Below are positions 1-9,164 of a DNA stretch of 64,000 nt, one piece after another. Location of the stretch: assembly GCF_014174275.1 (NCBI RefSeq), contig NZ_JABEQK010000001.1, positions 460,935 through 524,934 of the forward strand. Direction: 5' to 3'. The position numbers were made by a program, and so were the translations under genes. The stretch's first letter is position 1. Each line of letters starts with the position of its first letter. The notes beneath the pieces are model-generated. The model did no database searches and had not been told where the DNA came from. It was given only the letters and a program-made list of their open reading frames with translations. The DNA is from Gluconacetobacter takamatsuzukensis. Lineage in GTDB: Bacteria > Pseudomonadota > Alphaproteobacteria > Acetobacterales > Acetobacteraceae.

Positions 1-1
1 G

Positions 2-853
2 ATCAATCAGTTTTTCGGAAAGACGATGGACCCCGGGGAGGCCCGGGCTTTTGTCGCGGCGAAGGCCGATCGATCCATCGTGGAGCCGCGTTCCTTCGAG
101 GAACAGGCGCTGAAGATGGTCGGGTCGGAACTCTATCAGGCATTTTTCCGGGGCTATACCCGCAAGCAATGGGGGATCGACCCGACCGAGCTGCCAGCCT
201 CCATCCTCAAGCGGCTTCCGTTGCGTTTCGATTATGATGACAATTACTTCAACCATCCCTATCAGGGGATTCCGGAAGATGGATATACGTCCGTCATCCA
301 AAATATATTGAATGTCGATGGGATCGAAGTCAGGAACAATTGCAGCTTCGAATTCTTGTCCGAGACATTCGATCATGTTTTCTACACGGGGCCGATCGAT
401 CGTTATTTCGGATTCAGGATCGGCCGCCTGGCATACAGGACGCTTGATTTCGAAAGGATTGTTGCGGACGGTGATTTTCAGGGGACGGCCGTCATGAACT
501 ATTGTGATGAGGACGTTCCTTATACGCGGATCACGGAGCATAAATATTTTGCACCGTGGGAAAAGGACAATTTCTCCAAAACCGTTTGCTTTCGTGAGTA
601 TAGCCGGTCTGCCGGGGAAAACGATATTCCCTATTATCCAGTCAGGCTTGTCAATGACAGGATTTTGCTTGATAATTATATCAGTATGGCGCGGAAGGAA
701 AAAAACGTTTCTTTTCTTGGACGGCTTGGGACCTATCGGTACCTCGATATGGATGTCACCATCAAGGAAGCGTTGCACGCGAGTGATGTGATCGAGCGGG
801 CTTTCCAGTCGTCCAGTTTTTCTCTTCCCGTTTTCTTCGTTGATCCGAACTGA
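2..853 (+). CDS. glf: UDP-galactopyranose mutase, 5' end outside the window
   Basis: Flavoenzyme that interconverts UDP-galactopyranose and UDP-galactofuranose in the cytoplasm, supplying galactofuranose for surface polysaccharide. The frame is open from base 2, so the protein starts outside the window; about 284 codons remain of a family usually near 370-390 residues, and the N-terminal FAD-binding part is missing. Recognisable family segments are INQFFGKTMDPGEAR at the edge, then GYTRKQWGIDPTELPAS, a NYFNHPYQGIP stretch and HKYFAPWEKDNFSKTV, matching the substrate-binding and late FAD-contact regions of Glf. A family-25 glycosyltransferase follows, so this is probably the end of a glycan cluster. 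The family assignment is secure; which polysaccharide is made cannot be told from here. Confidence 0.93.
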   Translation: MNQFFGKTMDPGEARAFVAAKADRSIVEPRSFEEQALKMVGSELYQAFFRGYTRKQWGIDPTELPASILKRLPLRFDYDDNYFNHPYQGIPEDGYTSVIQNILNVDGIEVRNNCSFEFLSETFDHVFYTGPIDRYFGFRIGRLAYRTLDFERIVADGDFQGTAVMNYCDEDVPYTRITEHKYFAPWEKDNFSKTVCFREYSRSAGENDIPYYPVRLVNDRILLDNYISMARKEKNVSFLGRLGTYRYLDMDVTIKEALHASDVIERAFQSSSFSLPVFFVDPN

Positions 854-927
854 AGACCCGATGCCGGGGACGTGGAATGGAAGATGCTCCGCCGTAATCG
901 TATATCGCCTCAGGGATAGGACCGGAA

Positions 928-1653
928 ATGAATAAATTCTTTATCAGCCTGGAAAGAACGCCGGAGCGGACCGAGCGTTTTCGCACGGTCAACGCGCATG
1001 TTCCGGGACTGGTGCATGCTCCGGGAATCGACGGATCGGTATTGGATATCGATGGCATGAAGCAGCAGGGTTTTCTGCGGGAGGATTGCCAGTTCACGCG
1101 TGGCGCCATCGGCTCCGGACTGACGCATGCCGCCCTGTGGGGCACTGTCGCCAAGAGCGGTGTGGCAGCCCATATTTTTGAGGATGATGCCTTTCTGTGC
1201 CGGAATTTCGAAGAGGAAAGCCGCCGGGTCATTGCCAGTCTGCCGGAGGACTGGGATATTATCCTGTGGGGCAATAATTCGGATACGGTGCTGCAGTTCG
1301 ACCTTCTGCCCGGCATTACGCAATGCGTTGCCACATTTTCGCAGGACAGCGTCCGGGCCGGGATCCAGACGTTCCGTGACATGGATGTGACTTCCCTGCC
1401 TTTCCGGCTGGATCATACGTTCGGTATTTGTGGCTATGCGATTTCGCCCTCGGGGGCCGACAAGATGATCCGAAGCTGCCTGCCCATGGAAACAACGGAT
1501 CTCGGCTATGCCTCCCTGGGTGGACGCGTGCTGACGACGACTTCGATCGACCATCTGATGAACATGCATTATCATGAGATGAAGGCCTATACGTGTTTTC
1601 CTCCGCTGTGTCTGACGGATAACCTGACGGCGCAGAGTTTGAATCTGGACTGA
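928..1653 (+). CDS. glycosyltransferase family 25 (LPS biosynthesis type)
   Basis: A 241-residue protein beginning MNKFFISLERTPERTERF, the usual opening of family 25 (LPS-type galactosyl/glucosyl) transferases. The acidic motif HIFEDDAFLC near residue 90 is the expected nucleotide-sugar/metal site (EDD) and lies at the right depth. A second conserved stretch, GYAISPSGADKMI near residue 170, is also typical. It probably adds a sugar to lipooligosaccharide or capsule on the cytoplasmic face; donor and acceptor cannot be predicted. The gene starts 75 bases after glf, without overlap, and may be cotranscribed with it. The ATG at 928 is preceded by AGGGATAGGACCGGAA, an acceptable ribosome site. 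Confidence 0.8.
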   Translation: MNKFFISLERTPERTERFRTVNAHVPGLVHAPGIDGSVLDIDGMKQQGFLREDCQFTRGAIGSGLTHAALWGTVAKSGVAAHIFEDDAFLCRNFEEESRRVIASLPEDWDIILWGNNSDTVLQFDLLPGITQCVATFSQDSVRAGIQTFRDMDVTSLPFRLDHTFGICGYAISPSGADKMIRSCLPMETTDLGYASLGGRVLTTTSIDHLMNMHYHEMKAYTCFPPLCLTDNLTAQSLNLD

Positions 1654-1947
1654 AATGGGTCTGAATATCATTGCATGAAAGACCGTCATATTTACTGACG
1701 TCGGGCAGGGGAGGTGGGCGTACGCGATGCGGCCATCTCCGGGCCAGATTCAGTCGATTGGTCGATCGAGCAGAGCTCTCGGGAGCCTGTCTGGAAACGG
1801 GTAATGGTTGCCCTTGAGCGCATTTCCAGGCGGGTTCATCAATTCGGGGGCCGTCGAATTCGGCCCACGACAATAGATTCGGCCGATTATTTCCTTAACA
1901 TAAAAAATATGCATATAATATCGTAAAATTCGCAAGTGAGGTAAATT
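1654..1947. other. gene-free spacer with a short palindromic repeat and likely promoter
   Basis: No coding frame here resembles a protein. The left half is GC-rich and holds the short palindromic repeat described separately. The right part (about 1870-1947) becomes strongly AT-rich (TTCCTTAACATAAAAAATATG) and leads into the AT-rich HAD gene, so it is the natural place for that gene's promoter; no pair of boxes could be assigned with confidence. AAGTGAGGTAAATT just before 1948 is a good ribosome site. Confidence 0.5.
1782..1837. repeat. short member of the palindromic repeat family
   Basis: Imperfect inverted repeat: GGAGCCTGTCTGGAAACGGG at the left and GCGCATTTCCAGGCGGGTTC at the right. The left arm closely matches the terminus of the larger element at 3844-3972 (GAGCCTGTTTGGAAATG), so this looks like an internally deleted, about 56-bp copy of the same family. 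It lies between genes, like the other copies. Confidence 0.5.
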
Positions 1948-3414
1948 ATGACTGAGAAAAGCATTATTGATACCTTTGATGTTTTTGATACCCTTATTGG
2001 CAGACGCTGTGTCATGCCTCTTGAAATCTTTTCGCTCGTGGAAAAGAAGACTGGCGTAGCAGGTTTTGCGAAGGCCAGAAGAGCAGCCGAACTGAATCTG
2101 ATCGGGCGGCCGTACACATTTGACGATATTTACGATGAACTAGCGCGGATTTTTGATCCGGCCAAAGAAAATCTTCAGTTGTTAAAGACTGCTGAAGTGG
2201 AAGAAGAACTGGAAAACGTTATTCCAATAAGTGAAAATATTCAAAAAGTAAATAATGGTGATGTTCTGATTTCAGATATGTATCTATCCGAGGGTATGAT
2301 TCGGAGTTTACTTACAAAAGCTGGGTTGGAGAAAGAAGTAAGCCTGATTGTGACAAACTACGGGAAGCATGATGGTTACATATGGAAAGAAATACTCTCC
2401 AATTTTTCTATAAGAAAACATCTTGGCGACAATGTTCATGCGGACGGGCTTCGGGCTGCCGAGGCGGGTATTCCGTTCGAAATTACCACGAGTTCGCAGA
2501 TCAACGCATTTGAAAAAGTTTTCTTCGATATAGGCTTCAGGTCTCTGGGAGAATTGTGCCGTGAGGCACGTTTGGCCACCTGGAATAATATGGCGCATGA
2601 GCGCGATTTGCAGACTACGCAAATTCATATGAATTTCCCCATATTGTTTTTTTCAAGCATAATACTTTGCAGGCTATGTCGTCAGCTTGGAAAAACACGT
2701 ATTCTTTTTTCAAGTCGTGATTGCTGGGCGTGGAAGATTGTTTTTGAATCCATGTTTCCAAATGAATTTGAGTGTATTTATTACTACACAAGCAGATATG
2801 CAAAAATATCCAATAGCGATTCTTATCAAAAATATTCCAGCCGCTTGATAACGGACCAATCCATGGTTGTTGATTTGTGTGGAAGCGGCTGGTCCTTGGA
2901 AAAGATATCGGATAATATTCAGGCTGATAAAATAGATATATTGTATATGCACAAAATGCCAAAAGATAGAAAATACATGGAAGGGAAAAATTCTGATAAA
3001 TGCAAATTTTATTGCATAATTGAAAATGAAAACGAAAAATATAGAAACCACCTTCTGGAGATTGCGAATTATATTGATCATGGGATGTTGAAAGATATAA
3101 AATTTGTCAACGACATTCCGTGTCCGATCTTTTTTTCTGATACAAGGTCTGAAAATGAGATGCTCTATATAGATATACAAAAGAAAGCATTAAATGAATG
3201 CATTTCAAGGATAGGAAATTATGATTTCAGTGACGTCGTGCGACACGATAATAGTATTTATGTTCAAATAATACAGATTCTGTATAGGACATTATCAAAT
3301 AATGTCTCTGTTCATAACCTTTATGCTCAGAACTTCTTTGCTGAAAATGCGGCAGTAGAAACGATTTTGAAGAAAACAACCGAATCGGTAGCGATGAATT
3401 ATTCGGTATCGTAG
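1948..3414 (+). CDS. HAD-superfamily protein of polysaccharide clusters
   Basis: 488 residues. The N-terminal 200 residues show a haloacid-dehalogenase fold: motif I FDVFDTLIGRR (residues 9-19, nucleophile Asp and acid Asp-x-Asp-type spacing), motif II ISDMYLSEGMI (around 110) and motif IV GDNVHADGLRAAEAGIP (around 160-175). This arrangement fits the predicted hydrolases (COG5610-type) commonly found beside glycosyltransferases. The C-terminal 280 residues are not recognised and are rich in Ile, Lys, Asn and Tyr. Base composition drops sharply here compared with both flanks, as expected for acquired surface-polysaccharide DNA. Substrate is unknown; a phosphatase or phosphotransferase role in glycan assembly is only an inference. 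Confidence 0.72.
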   Translation: MTEKSIIDTFDVFDTLIGRRCVMPLEIFSLVEKKTGVAGFAKARRAAELNLIGRPYTFDDIYDELARIFDPAKENLQLLKTAEVEEELENVIPISENIQKVNNGDVLISDMYLSEGMIRSLLTKAGLEKEVSLIVTNYGKHDGYIWKEILSNFSIRKHLGDNVHADGLRAAEAGIPFEITTSSQINAFEKVFFDIGFRSLGELCREARLATWNNMAHERDLQTTQIHMNFPILFFSSIILCRLCRQLGKTRILFSSRDCWAWKIVFESMFPNEFECIYYYTSRYAKISNSDSYQKYSSRLITDQSMVVDLCGSGWSLEKISDNIQADKIDILYMHKMPKDRKYMEGKNSDKCKFYCIIENENEKYRNHLLEIANYIDHGMLKDIKFVNDIPCPIFFSDTRSENEMLYIDIQKKALNECISRIGNYDFSDVVRHDNSIYVQIIQILYRTLSNNVSVHNLYAQNFFAENAAVETILKKTTESVAMNYSVS

Positions 3415-4054
3415 TGACTGGCGAGGGAGCAGGAGGTCATTGATCTGTGCGAAGACGTCAGCACCCGAGTGTGGAATTGATGTCTCAGGCTTCGCTGTGA
3501 TGCCGAGGAGGGAGAGGCATCATGGTTCGATGCGGGAATCTTGTGGTTTCTGATGTTATGGGACCGATACTGTCGGGCGACGTTGTCCACAACATTGGGG
3601 GCGACGTTCCTGAACCCTGTGCTGAGCAAAAAAGGGATTAACGTTCGTCTGTAGCGCCTGAAGGAGGGTCGATCCGACTGTCGTTCGTTACGGTTAGAAG
3701 GCATGCCCGGTCGCCATTTTTACGGAACGACTTCTGCTACTATGAACGCTGAACGAATTGATGTGCATATTTCATGCTTCGCTCCAAGAGGTCGGGAGCG
3801 AGTCCGTTCAGCGCCACTATCGCGTGCCAGAGGTGCATTCTCAGAGCCTGTTTGGAAATGCGCGCTGGCGGCGGTCCAATGTGTTTTCTGCGCTCCGGTG
3901 CTCAAAAACACATGCCGGGCGCGATCCTGGCTGGCCGCTCCCACTCGCCAGCGTGCATTTCCAAACAGGCTCCCAAACATGTTTGTATTTTCGGGTCTTT
4001 ACGTCTGGTTTAAAAAAAAATACGTTAAAATAATAAGTATGAAGGAATATTTTC
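3415..4054. other. gene-free spacer, possibly decayed DNA, containing a palindromic repeat
   Basis: 640 bases without a recognisable gene. Reading frames in 3415-3840 are broken by stops on both strands and match no family I know. The stretch could be remains of a mobile element or a lost gene, but no transposase motif is visible. The element at 3844-3972 is described separately. The last 70 bases (about 3985-4054) turn AT-rich (TTTAAAAAAAAATACGTTAAAATAA in two parts) and probably hold the promoter of the next gene; GAAGGAATATTTTC before 4055 is its ribosome site. Confidence 0.5.
3844..3972. repeat. 129-bp palindromic repeat element (copy A)
   Basis: Terminal inverted repeats GAGCCTGTTTGGAAATGCGC and, on the right, GTGCATTTCCAAACAGGCTC, with a second inner pair of inverted blocks (CGCTGGCGGCGG against CACTCGCCAGCG). 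The core carries GCGCTCCGGTGCTC followed by AAAACACATGCCGGGCGCG, shared with copies at 10562, 11798 and 33486. No protein is encoded. It lies between two AT-rich glycan genes, yet is itself GC-rich. Confidence 0.85.
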
Positions 4055-5275
4055 GTGGAAGAAATAGGTGTTGCGCACCCTCTGATAGACATTGAGTGGA
4101 TTCGACTTGCTTCCAAAAATCCATCTCTGACAATACCGGAATGTCTCGCTCTTCAAGATACGGTGGGACCTAATATTTTATTTGACGTAGACTTTTATAG
4201 AAGAACATATGGGCATGAAATACCGCAAGGTATGACATGTTTGCAGCATTTTTGTCAGCAAGACGCGAGTTGCCTGAGAGATCCTAACCCATTACTTATG
4301 ACGCGGCACTGGTTTGAAATATTTTCCTGGAAATTTCCGCATCCAAATGAATGGCAATTCGCTTTTTTTCGTGAAATGGGCCAGGACGCTATCATTTCTC
4401 GAATCGAGATGCAAAGAGACCTTAATAATGATATCGTTCTAAGTGATGATATCATTGGTGTGCCTCCGGCGCCGGGGCAAGATATCTGCCTTTTTGTTCA
4501 TTACGATCGTCATGACGAAATTCAGCCTTATGTTGTCGATTATATCGAAGCGCTGAAGAATGCGGGCGTCGCTGTTTTCTTGTTATCGAATACAAAGAAA
4601 TTCAAGCAGTCTGAAATAGACAAGGTAAAAAATAGCGTCTGGAGAATCATCTGTGCTGACAATGCCGCGTATGACTGGGGTTTGCACCGGCAGGGCGTTC
4701 GGAGACTGATGAAAGAATACCCGCGAAATCCTATCTTGTTGGCAAATGATAGTGTGACCTATCTGGGTCACGGTTTGCCCGGTATAATGAATATCTGCCG
4801 TCAAAATCCGAATTTGATGCTCGGTGCAATTGCTGCATATCAACATGCAGCGCATTTACAGTCGTTTTTTATATATTGCAGCAGTGAGATAGTAACATCA
4901 GATGCCTGGATGGGGTTCTGGGAAAATTTCAAGTATCATCATAATAAATGGTTTGTTGTCAACGGGAACGAGTTCGGATTTTCTCGCTGGATGATCGACC
5001 ATAATGTTCCCACGGGAGGATTGTGGGATTATTTCAATTTGCTATCGTCAACAAAAAGAAACAGATCGAATGAGAATAGAGAGAAAGTCCTGGCGAAGGA
5101 CCATCTGGTCAATCCGACCATGGAGTTGTGGGACGTTCTGATCGATCAGGGATTCCCGTTTATCAAGAATCTGATTCTCAACGAGAAAGTTGCCTGCGGG
5201 AATCGTGATCATTTATGTAACATAATCAGCAGACTTGCCAAGAATAATCCGCGGGAATTGAAAACGCTTCTGTAA
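4055..5275 (+). CDS. RgpF-like (rhamnan synthesis F type) polysaccharide protein
   Basis: 406 residues, GTG start chosen for the AAGGA box nine bases upstream. Two parts are visible. Residues 1-105 contain loosely repeated tryptophan/proline motifs of the kind found at the ends of glycan-cluster proteins (HPLIDIEWIRLA, ILFDVDFYRRTYG, DPNPLLMTRHWFE). Residues about 145-330 resemble the rhamnan-synthesis protein F family: ICLFVHYDRHDEIQPYV, then AYDWGLHRQGVRRLM and the LLANDSVTYLGHG motif, followed by SSEIVTSDAWMGFW. Such proteins are thought to act in O-antigen or rhamnose-glucose polysaccharide assembly. Composition is AT-rich like the HAD gene, so both probably arrived together. Exact activity is unknown. 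Confidence 0.68.
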   Translation: MEEIGVAHPLIDIEWIRLASKNPSLTIPECLALQDTVGPNILFDVDFYRRTYGHEIPQGMTCLQHFCQQDASCLRDPNPLLMTRHWFEIFSWKFPHPNEWQFAFFREMGQDAIISRIEMQRDLNNDIVLSDDIIGVPPAPGQDICLFVHYDRHDEIQPYVVDYIEALKNAGVAVFLLSNTKKFKQSEIDKVKNSVWRIICADNAAYDWGLHRQGVRRLMKEYPRNPILLANDSVTYLGHGLPGIMNICRQNPNLMLGAIAAYQHAAHLQSFFIYCSSEIVTSDAWMGFWENFKYHHNKWFVVNGNEFGFSRWMIDHNVPTGGLWDYFNLLSSTKRNRSNENREKVLAKDHLVNPTMELWDVLIDQGFPFIKNLILNEKVACGNRDHLCNIISRLAKNNPRELKTLL

Positions 5276-5943
5276 AGAAGATGCTCCTGCCATGACAGGT
5301 TTCCTGGAAAATCCTGGACGAACGGCAACCCATGGTGGATGGCGTGGGGGCGGCCAGGTAGTTATTCGGAAAACACGCCGACGGCGATCCGGCGCGTGTT
5401 CCGGGTCGCTACTGGACCATCCATCGGTCTTGTTGATGGCCGCATCGAGATGCTGGTTATGTGATTCGGGAACGCGGCTTCTGCGAGGTCGGATTTGGCG
5501 TGACCTCGATTGTTATGGAAGTGGCGGCCGACATTCGGCAGATTTGCGGCGTTGAGAACATGGCCGAGGAAAGGCATCGGACGACGCGTTTGCCTTGTTC
5601 ATTTTTCTATCGAACTGGACTCCCATAGGCCAATCTGGCGCTCTGGGCGGGATCGTTGTCATGCATGGCGGAATGGGCGGCCATGAGACGGGTGTCATGT
5701 GCTGCCGAAGGCGGGCGTGTCGATCCTGGGTTGGGCCAGCGATTTGGAATGGCATGCGGCATGCTGCCGGCCAGCAAGGTGAACGGCCGGTTCAGGCACG
5801 CCGGGCCGGCGCGTTCGGTCTTTCCGGCTATAAAGCCCGGAAAAGCGAACCGCATCTGGGCAGGCTGTGCCTGGTCCGGTCAGTTACAAAAGGATCGCCT
5901 TCCGCATCATGTTGCAGAAGGCGCCCCTGGTCGTGACGGAGGG
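5276..5943. other. gene-free spacer of 668 bases
   Basis: Composition returns to high GC, and the short open frames on both strands (for instance one giving FGVTSIVMEVAADIRQICG around 5500) are interrupted and match nothing recognisable. A decayed gene is possible but cannot be named. No terminator with a T-run, tRNA or clear repeat was seen. This marks the right border of the glycan-type DNA. Confidence 0.45.
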
Positions 5944-6186
5944 TCAGATTTCTTCCTCCTCCTCTTCCTCGCCATCGTCCTCGAAGACGGGTTCGACCGT
6001 TATCGTGTCGTTGTTGCCGGCGCGGAGGGCTTCGGCGTCCTGTTCGGCTTCGGCTTCGGTCTTGTAGAGCTTGCCGTCGTCCGGATCGTCGTTCCAGCCC
6101 GCTTCCGGGTCCCAGAACAGGATCTCGTCATCTTCGACTTCCTTGATCACGAGGTAGCCGATGATCGGTTCGTTTACGTCTTCCAT
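5944..6186 (-). CDS. small acidic protein, function unknown
   Basis: 80 residues starting MEDVNEPIIGYLVIKEVED; the inner ATG at 6186 was chosen over the longer frame because AGGGGAAGAGG lies five bases before it. The protein is strongly acidic, has a FWDPEAGWNDDPDDGKLYKT centre and ends in a run of glutamates (GEEEEEEEI). It has no signal peptide or membrane segment, so it is predicted soluble and cytoplasmic. The pattern of alternating strand-like segments with an aromatic/Asp-rich turn suggests a small beta-rich fold, but I do not recognise a family. It stands alone, facing away from the metal-uptake genes. Confidence 0.7.
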   Translation of the reverse strand: MEDVNEPIIGYLVIKEVEDDEILFWDPEAGWNDDPDDGKLYKTEAEAEQDAEALRAGNNDTITVEPVFEDDGEEEEEEEI

Positions 6187-6319
6187 GATGTCCTCTTCCC
6201 CTGATGGACGTTCGACGTATGGACGATAGCGGAGAAAAGGGAAGGGCAAAAATGGCCGGGGACGCTATCTGCCTGCCTGCTGCTATGCAGCCGGATGGAA
6301 AGGCCCTAAAGACCGGATC

Positions 6320-6718
6320 ATGAATGGATCGCGTGACATGGCGAGAGCTTGGCGGGCCGCATGGCCGCTGGTTCTGCTCGCCCTCGTCGCACGGCTGACC
6401 CTCGGCGGGCTGGCCAGTCCGCAGGCCGTCCTTGCCGATCCGCTGGCCCAGCTGGCGAGCCTGTCCCTGATCTGCGACAGCGATCATCCGCTGGTGCCCG
6501 ACCCCGCTGCGCCGCATCACGCGGGCGATCAGGGCGATGGGTCGCTGCTGCTGGCGGAGGCGCATGATACGCCTGCCCTGTCGGTGGGTGGCGCGGCCGG
6601 GTTCCTGGCCCTGCGATCCGTCGTGGTGGGGATGGCCTGGGTCTTTCCGCCTGTTCGCGGGCCGCCGCTCCAGTCCCTCTCCAGCCTTTATCCGCAGGGG
6701 CCGCCGGCCCTGACCTGA
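6320..6718 (+). CDS. small membrane/exported protein upstream of TonB receptor (DUF2946-like)
   Basis: 132 residues. An N-terminal hydrophobic segment (residues 15-31, WPLVLLALVARLTLGGL) is followed by a short LICDSDHPLV stretch with His-rich surroundings (PHHAGDQG), a second hydrophobic patch near 95 and a proline-rich tail. This layout resembles the DUF2946 proteins often found beside copper or other metal transport genes, although the paired cysteines usually seen there are reduced to one. It lies 68 bases before the TonB receptor and is probably part of the same unit. A role in metal handling is inferred from position only. Confidence 0.5.
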   Translation: MNGSRDMARAWRAAWPLVLLALVARLTLGGLASPQAVLADPLAQLASLSLICDSDHPLVPDPAAPHHAGDQGDGSLLLAEAHDTPALSVGGAAGFLALRSVVVGMAWVFPPVRGPPLQSLSSLYPQGPPALT

Positions 6719-6786
6719 ATCCGTTCTCGTGATCTCCGCGCCTCGGCGTGGCGGTTCATCGTACCGTTCTTTCAGGTCCAGCAGAC

Positions 6787-9150
6787 ATGTCCATCAGACG
6801 ATTTCACGCCCCCTGGCGGGGGGTGGCGGCCGGCGTGCTGATATTGGCCGCCGCGCAGGGGGCCGTGGCCCAGCCCGTGGCGCCTTATTCGCCGCAACAG
6901 AAGAAGCGGGTGCCCGCTTCCGCATTGTCTTCCTCTGCTCATTCTTCGGGGACTGCCGTGCCTGGTGCGCCAGACGGGCCGCAATCCGAACGGATTACCG
7001 TGACGGGCATGGCCCGTGGTCCGGCGACGGTCCGGCCGGCGGGGCAGACGACCTATAGTGCCGAGCGGAGCAGTTTCGGCAATCAGGTCGGGCAGAGTGT
7101 GGCCGATATGGTCGTGACCATTCCCGGGGTCAGTTTCGTCGCGGGGAACGGGCCGCGCGATGTCGTGGTTTCGGTGCGGGGGTCGGGGGATCGGCAGTCT
7201 TACGGGCTGAAGAACATCCAGGTCCTGGAGGATGGGTTTCCGGTCACGCAGCCGGATGGCACCGCGCGGTCGGACCTGATCGATCCGCATGCCTATGAGG
7301 GGGTGGATGTCTTTCAGGGGCCGGCATCCACCGTGTACGGCAATTACGCGATCAATGGGGCGATCAATTTCCGCACCCGCAGCGGCGCCGATATCCATGG
7401 GCTGGAGCTGGGGTCGGATTTCGGCAGTTTCGGCATGTTCAACAATTACGTCACGCTGGGGGTCGGCGGGCGGTCCTACGATCTGACGATCTTCGGTAGC
7501 GACGTGCGCGGGAACGGCTTTACCGCCAACAGCAGCTATGCGACCTCGACCGAGAATGTGCGGCTGCGGGTCAACCTGACGGATCGGGATCGGCTGATCC
7601 TGAAATTCGTCAACAACGTCACCGACGCGTTTCTGCCGCTGCGGCTGTCTCTGGCGCAATATCGCCTCAACCCGTACCAGCAGGGCTGTGCCGACGCCGC
7701 CAGTGCGGCGGCGGGGTGTGCCACGGTCAATCTGCTGGTCAATGGCCGTTATGGGGCGACCGCCGCCCTGACCCCGCAGCAGGCGGGGCTGGGCCGGTTC
7801 GACCGGCGGAGCATCGTCGGGCTGCGCTGGGAGCATGATTTCGACAGCCGGACCACCTGGCGGAACCAGTTTACCTACGACCAGCGCCATATCGACCAGC
7901 CGACCTCGGTTGCCAGCTATGTGGGACCGTACAATTCCTACAATGCCAGCAGCGACGTGACGAACCGTGCGCGGCTGGGGGCGACCAGCCTGACCAGTTT
8001 CGGGGGCGTCAGTTTCGATTATCTGGATTTCGGGTCGCAGACCTACAATGTCACACCGGCCGGGGGAGCGACGCGGGGGGGGCTGAACGGGACCTCATAT
8101 GGCCATCAGTGGAATCTCGGCGCCCGGTTTCAGGAGGATTGGCAGTTCGCGCCGCAATGGCATGCGGTGGTCGGGCTGGGGGGGACCTATTCCGACCTGG
8201 GGGCGGTCCAGAACCTGTATCGTTACAGTGCCGCCGGCGAGAGCATGACCGCGATCACGGCCAATCGGTTCTTCTTCAACCTCGCGCCCGAGGCGGCGCT
8301 GATCTATGCGCCGGATCGGGACTGGACGCTGCATGCGCGGGTCGGGACTGCCTATGCCACGCCGACGACCTCGAACCTGTTCGTGACGCCGCAGGGGAAT
8401 TACGGCAACAACACGCACCTGAAGAGCGAGACCAGCCTGGGGATCGATCTGGGGGCGGACTGGCATCCGTTCACCGGGCTCGATCTTGAGGCGACGGGGT
8501 TCTACGAATTCTATCGCAACGAGCTGGTCAGCCAGTCGGCAGGGGTCAACACGATCAGTTCCTTCACCTTCAATGCTCCGGCGTCGCAGCATCGGGGCGT
8601 CGAGCTGGGGGCGGACTGGACGCCGCTGCGTCATGCCCTGCCGGGGGGGCGGATCAGGCTGAGCTATACCTACGATAACCAGGTCTACACCGATTATACC
8701 GAGGTACTCTCCGGCAATGGGCTGTCGCGGTCGTTCGACCGCGGGGGCAAGTCCATTCCCGGCGTGGTGCCAAATTTTCTGAATGCCCGTTTTCTCTATG
8801 ACCAGCCGGACGGGCCGCTGGAGGGGCTGGGCGGATATGCCGAGGTGACCTGGCGGAGCGATTACTGGCTGGACAATGCCAACCGGCTGCGTGCGCCGGG
8901 TTATGCGCTGGTCAATCTGGAGCTGCATTACGATCCGCCGAAGCGCTTTGGCTGGGTGCAGCGGCTGCATAGCTATATCGAAGTCCAGAATCTGGCCAAC
9001 CAGACCTATGTGGCCGGTGCGACGAACATTGCCGACGTGTTGCAGGCCGATGGAAGCCAGGCGGGGGCGGCGCTGCTCGCGACGCGGACCGGGTCGATCT
9101 ATGCCGGCTCGCCGCGCGCCGTCTTCGGCGGCGTGCGGGTGCGGTTTTGA
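6787..9150 (+). CDS. TonB-dependent outer-membrane receptor (metal or metallophore)
   Basis: 787 residues from the ATG at 6787, which gives a clean signal peptide (MSIRRFHAPWRGVAAGVLIL to about AVAQ). A plug domain follows: TYSAERSSFGNQVGQSVADM, IPGVSFVAGNGPRDVVVSVRG, the VFQGPASTVYGNYAINGAIN motif near residue 180, then a 22-strand-type barrel ending in a terminal aromatic strand (VFGGVRVRF). Substrate specificity cannot be read directly. The genes downstream (PepSY membrane protein with a Met/His-rich loop, then a copper chaperone on the other strand) point to copper or iron rather than a vitamin. The PepSY gene begins 14 bases after the stop, so the two form an operon. Confidence 0.88.
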   Translation: MSIRRFHAPWRGVAAGVLILAAAQGAVAQPVAPYSPQQKKRVPASALSSSAHSSGTAVPGAPDGPQSERITVTGMARGPATVRPAGQTTYSAERSSFGNQVGQSVADMVVTIPGVSFVAGNGPRDVVVSVRGSGDRQSYGLKNIQVLEDGFPVTQPDGTARSDLIDPHAYEGVDVFQGPASTVYGNYAINGAINFRTRSGADIHGLELGSDFGSFGMFNNYVTLGVGGRSYDLTIFGSDVRGNGFTANSSYATSTENVRLRVNLTDRDRLILKFVNNVTDAFLPLRLSLAQYRLNPYQQGCADAASAAAGCATVNLLVNGRYGATAALTPQQAGLGRFDRRSIVGLRWEHDFDSRTTWRNQFTYDQRHIDQPTSVASYVGPYNSYNASSDVTNRARLGATSLTSFGGVSFDYLDFGSQTYNVTPAGGATRGGLNGTSYGHQWNLGARFQEDWQFAPQWHAVVGLGGTYSDLGAVQNLYRYSAAGESMTAITANRFFFNLAPEAALIYAPDRDWTLHARVGTAYATPTTSNLFVTPQGNYGNNTHLKSETSLGIDLGADWHPFTGLDLEATGFYEFYRNELVSQSAGVNTISSFTFNAPASQHRGVELGADWTPLRHALPGGRIRLSYTYDNQVYTDYTEVLSGNGLSRSFDRGGKSIPGVVPNFLNARFLYDQPDGPLEGLGGYAEVTWRSDYWLDNANRLRAPGYALVNLELHYDPPKRFGWVQRLHSYIEVQNLANQTYVAGATNIADVLQADGSQAGAALLATRTGSIYAGSPRAVFGGVRVRF

Positions 9151-9164
9151 AGGGGGACGGGACC

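Noticed and set aside
3844..3980. Short protein frames inside the palindromic repeat
   Set aside because: They arise from the inverted repeat and are not conserved as proteins between copies; they have no ribosome sites.
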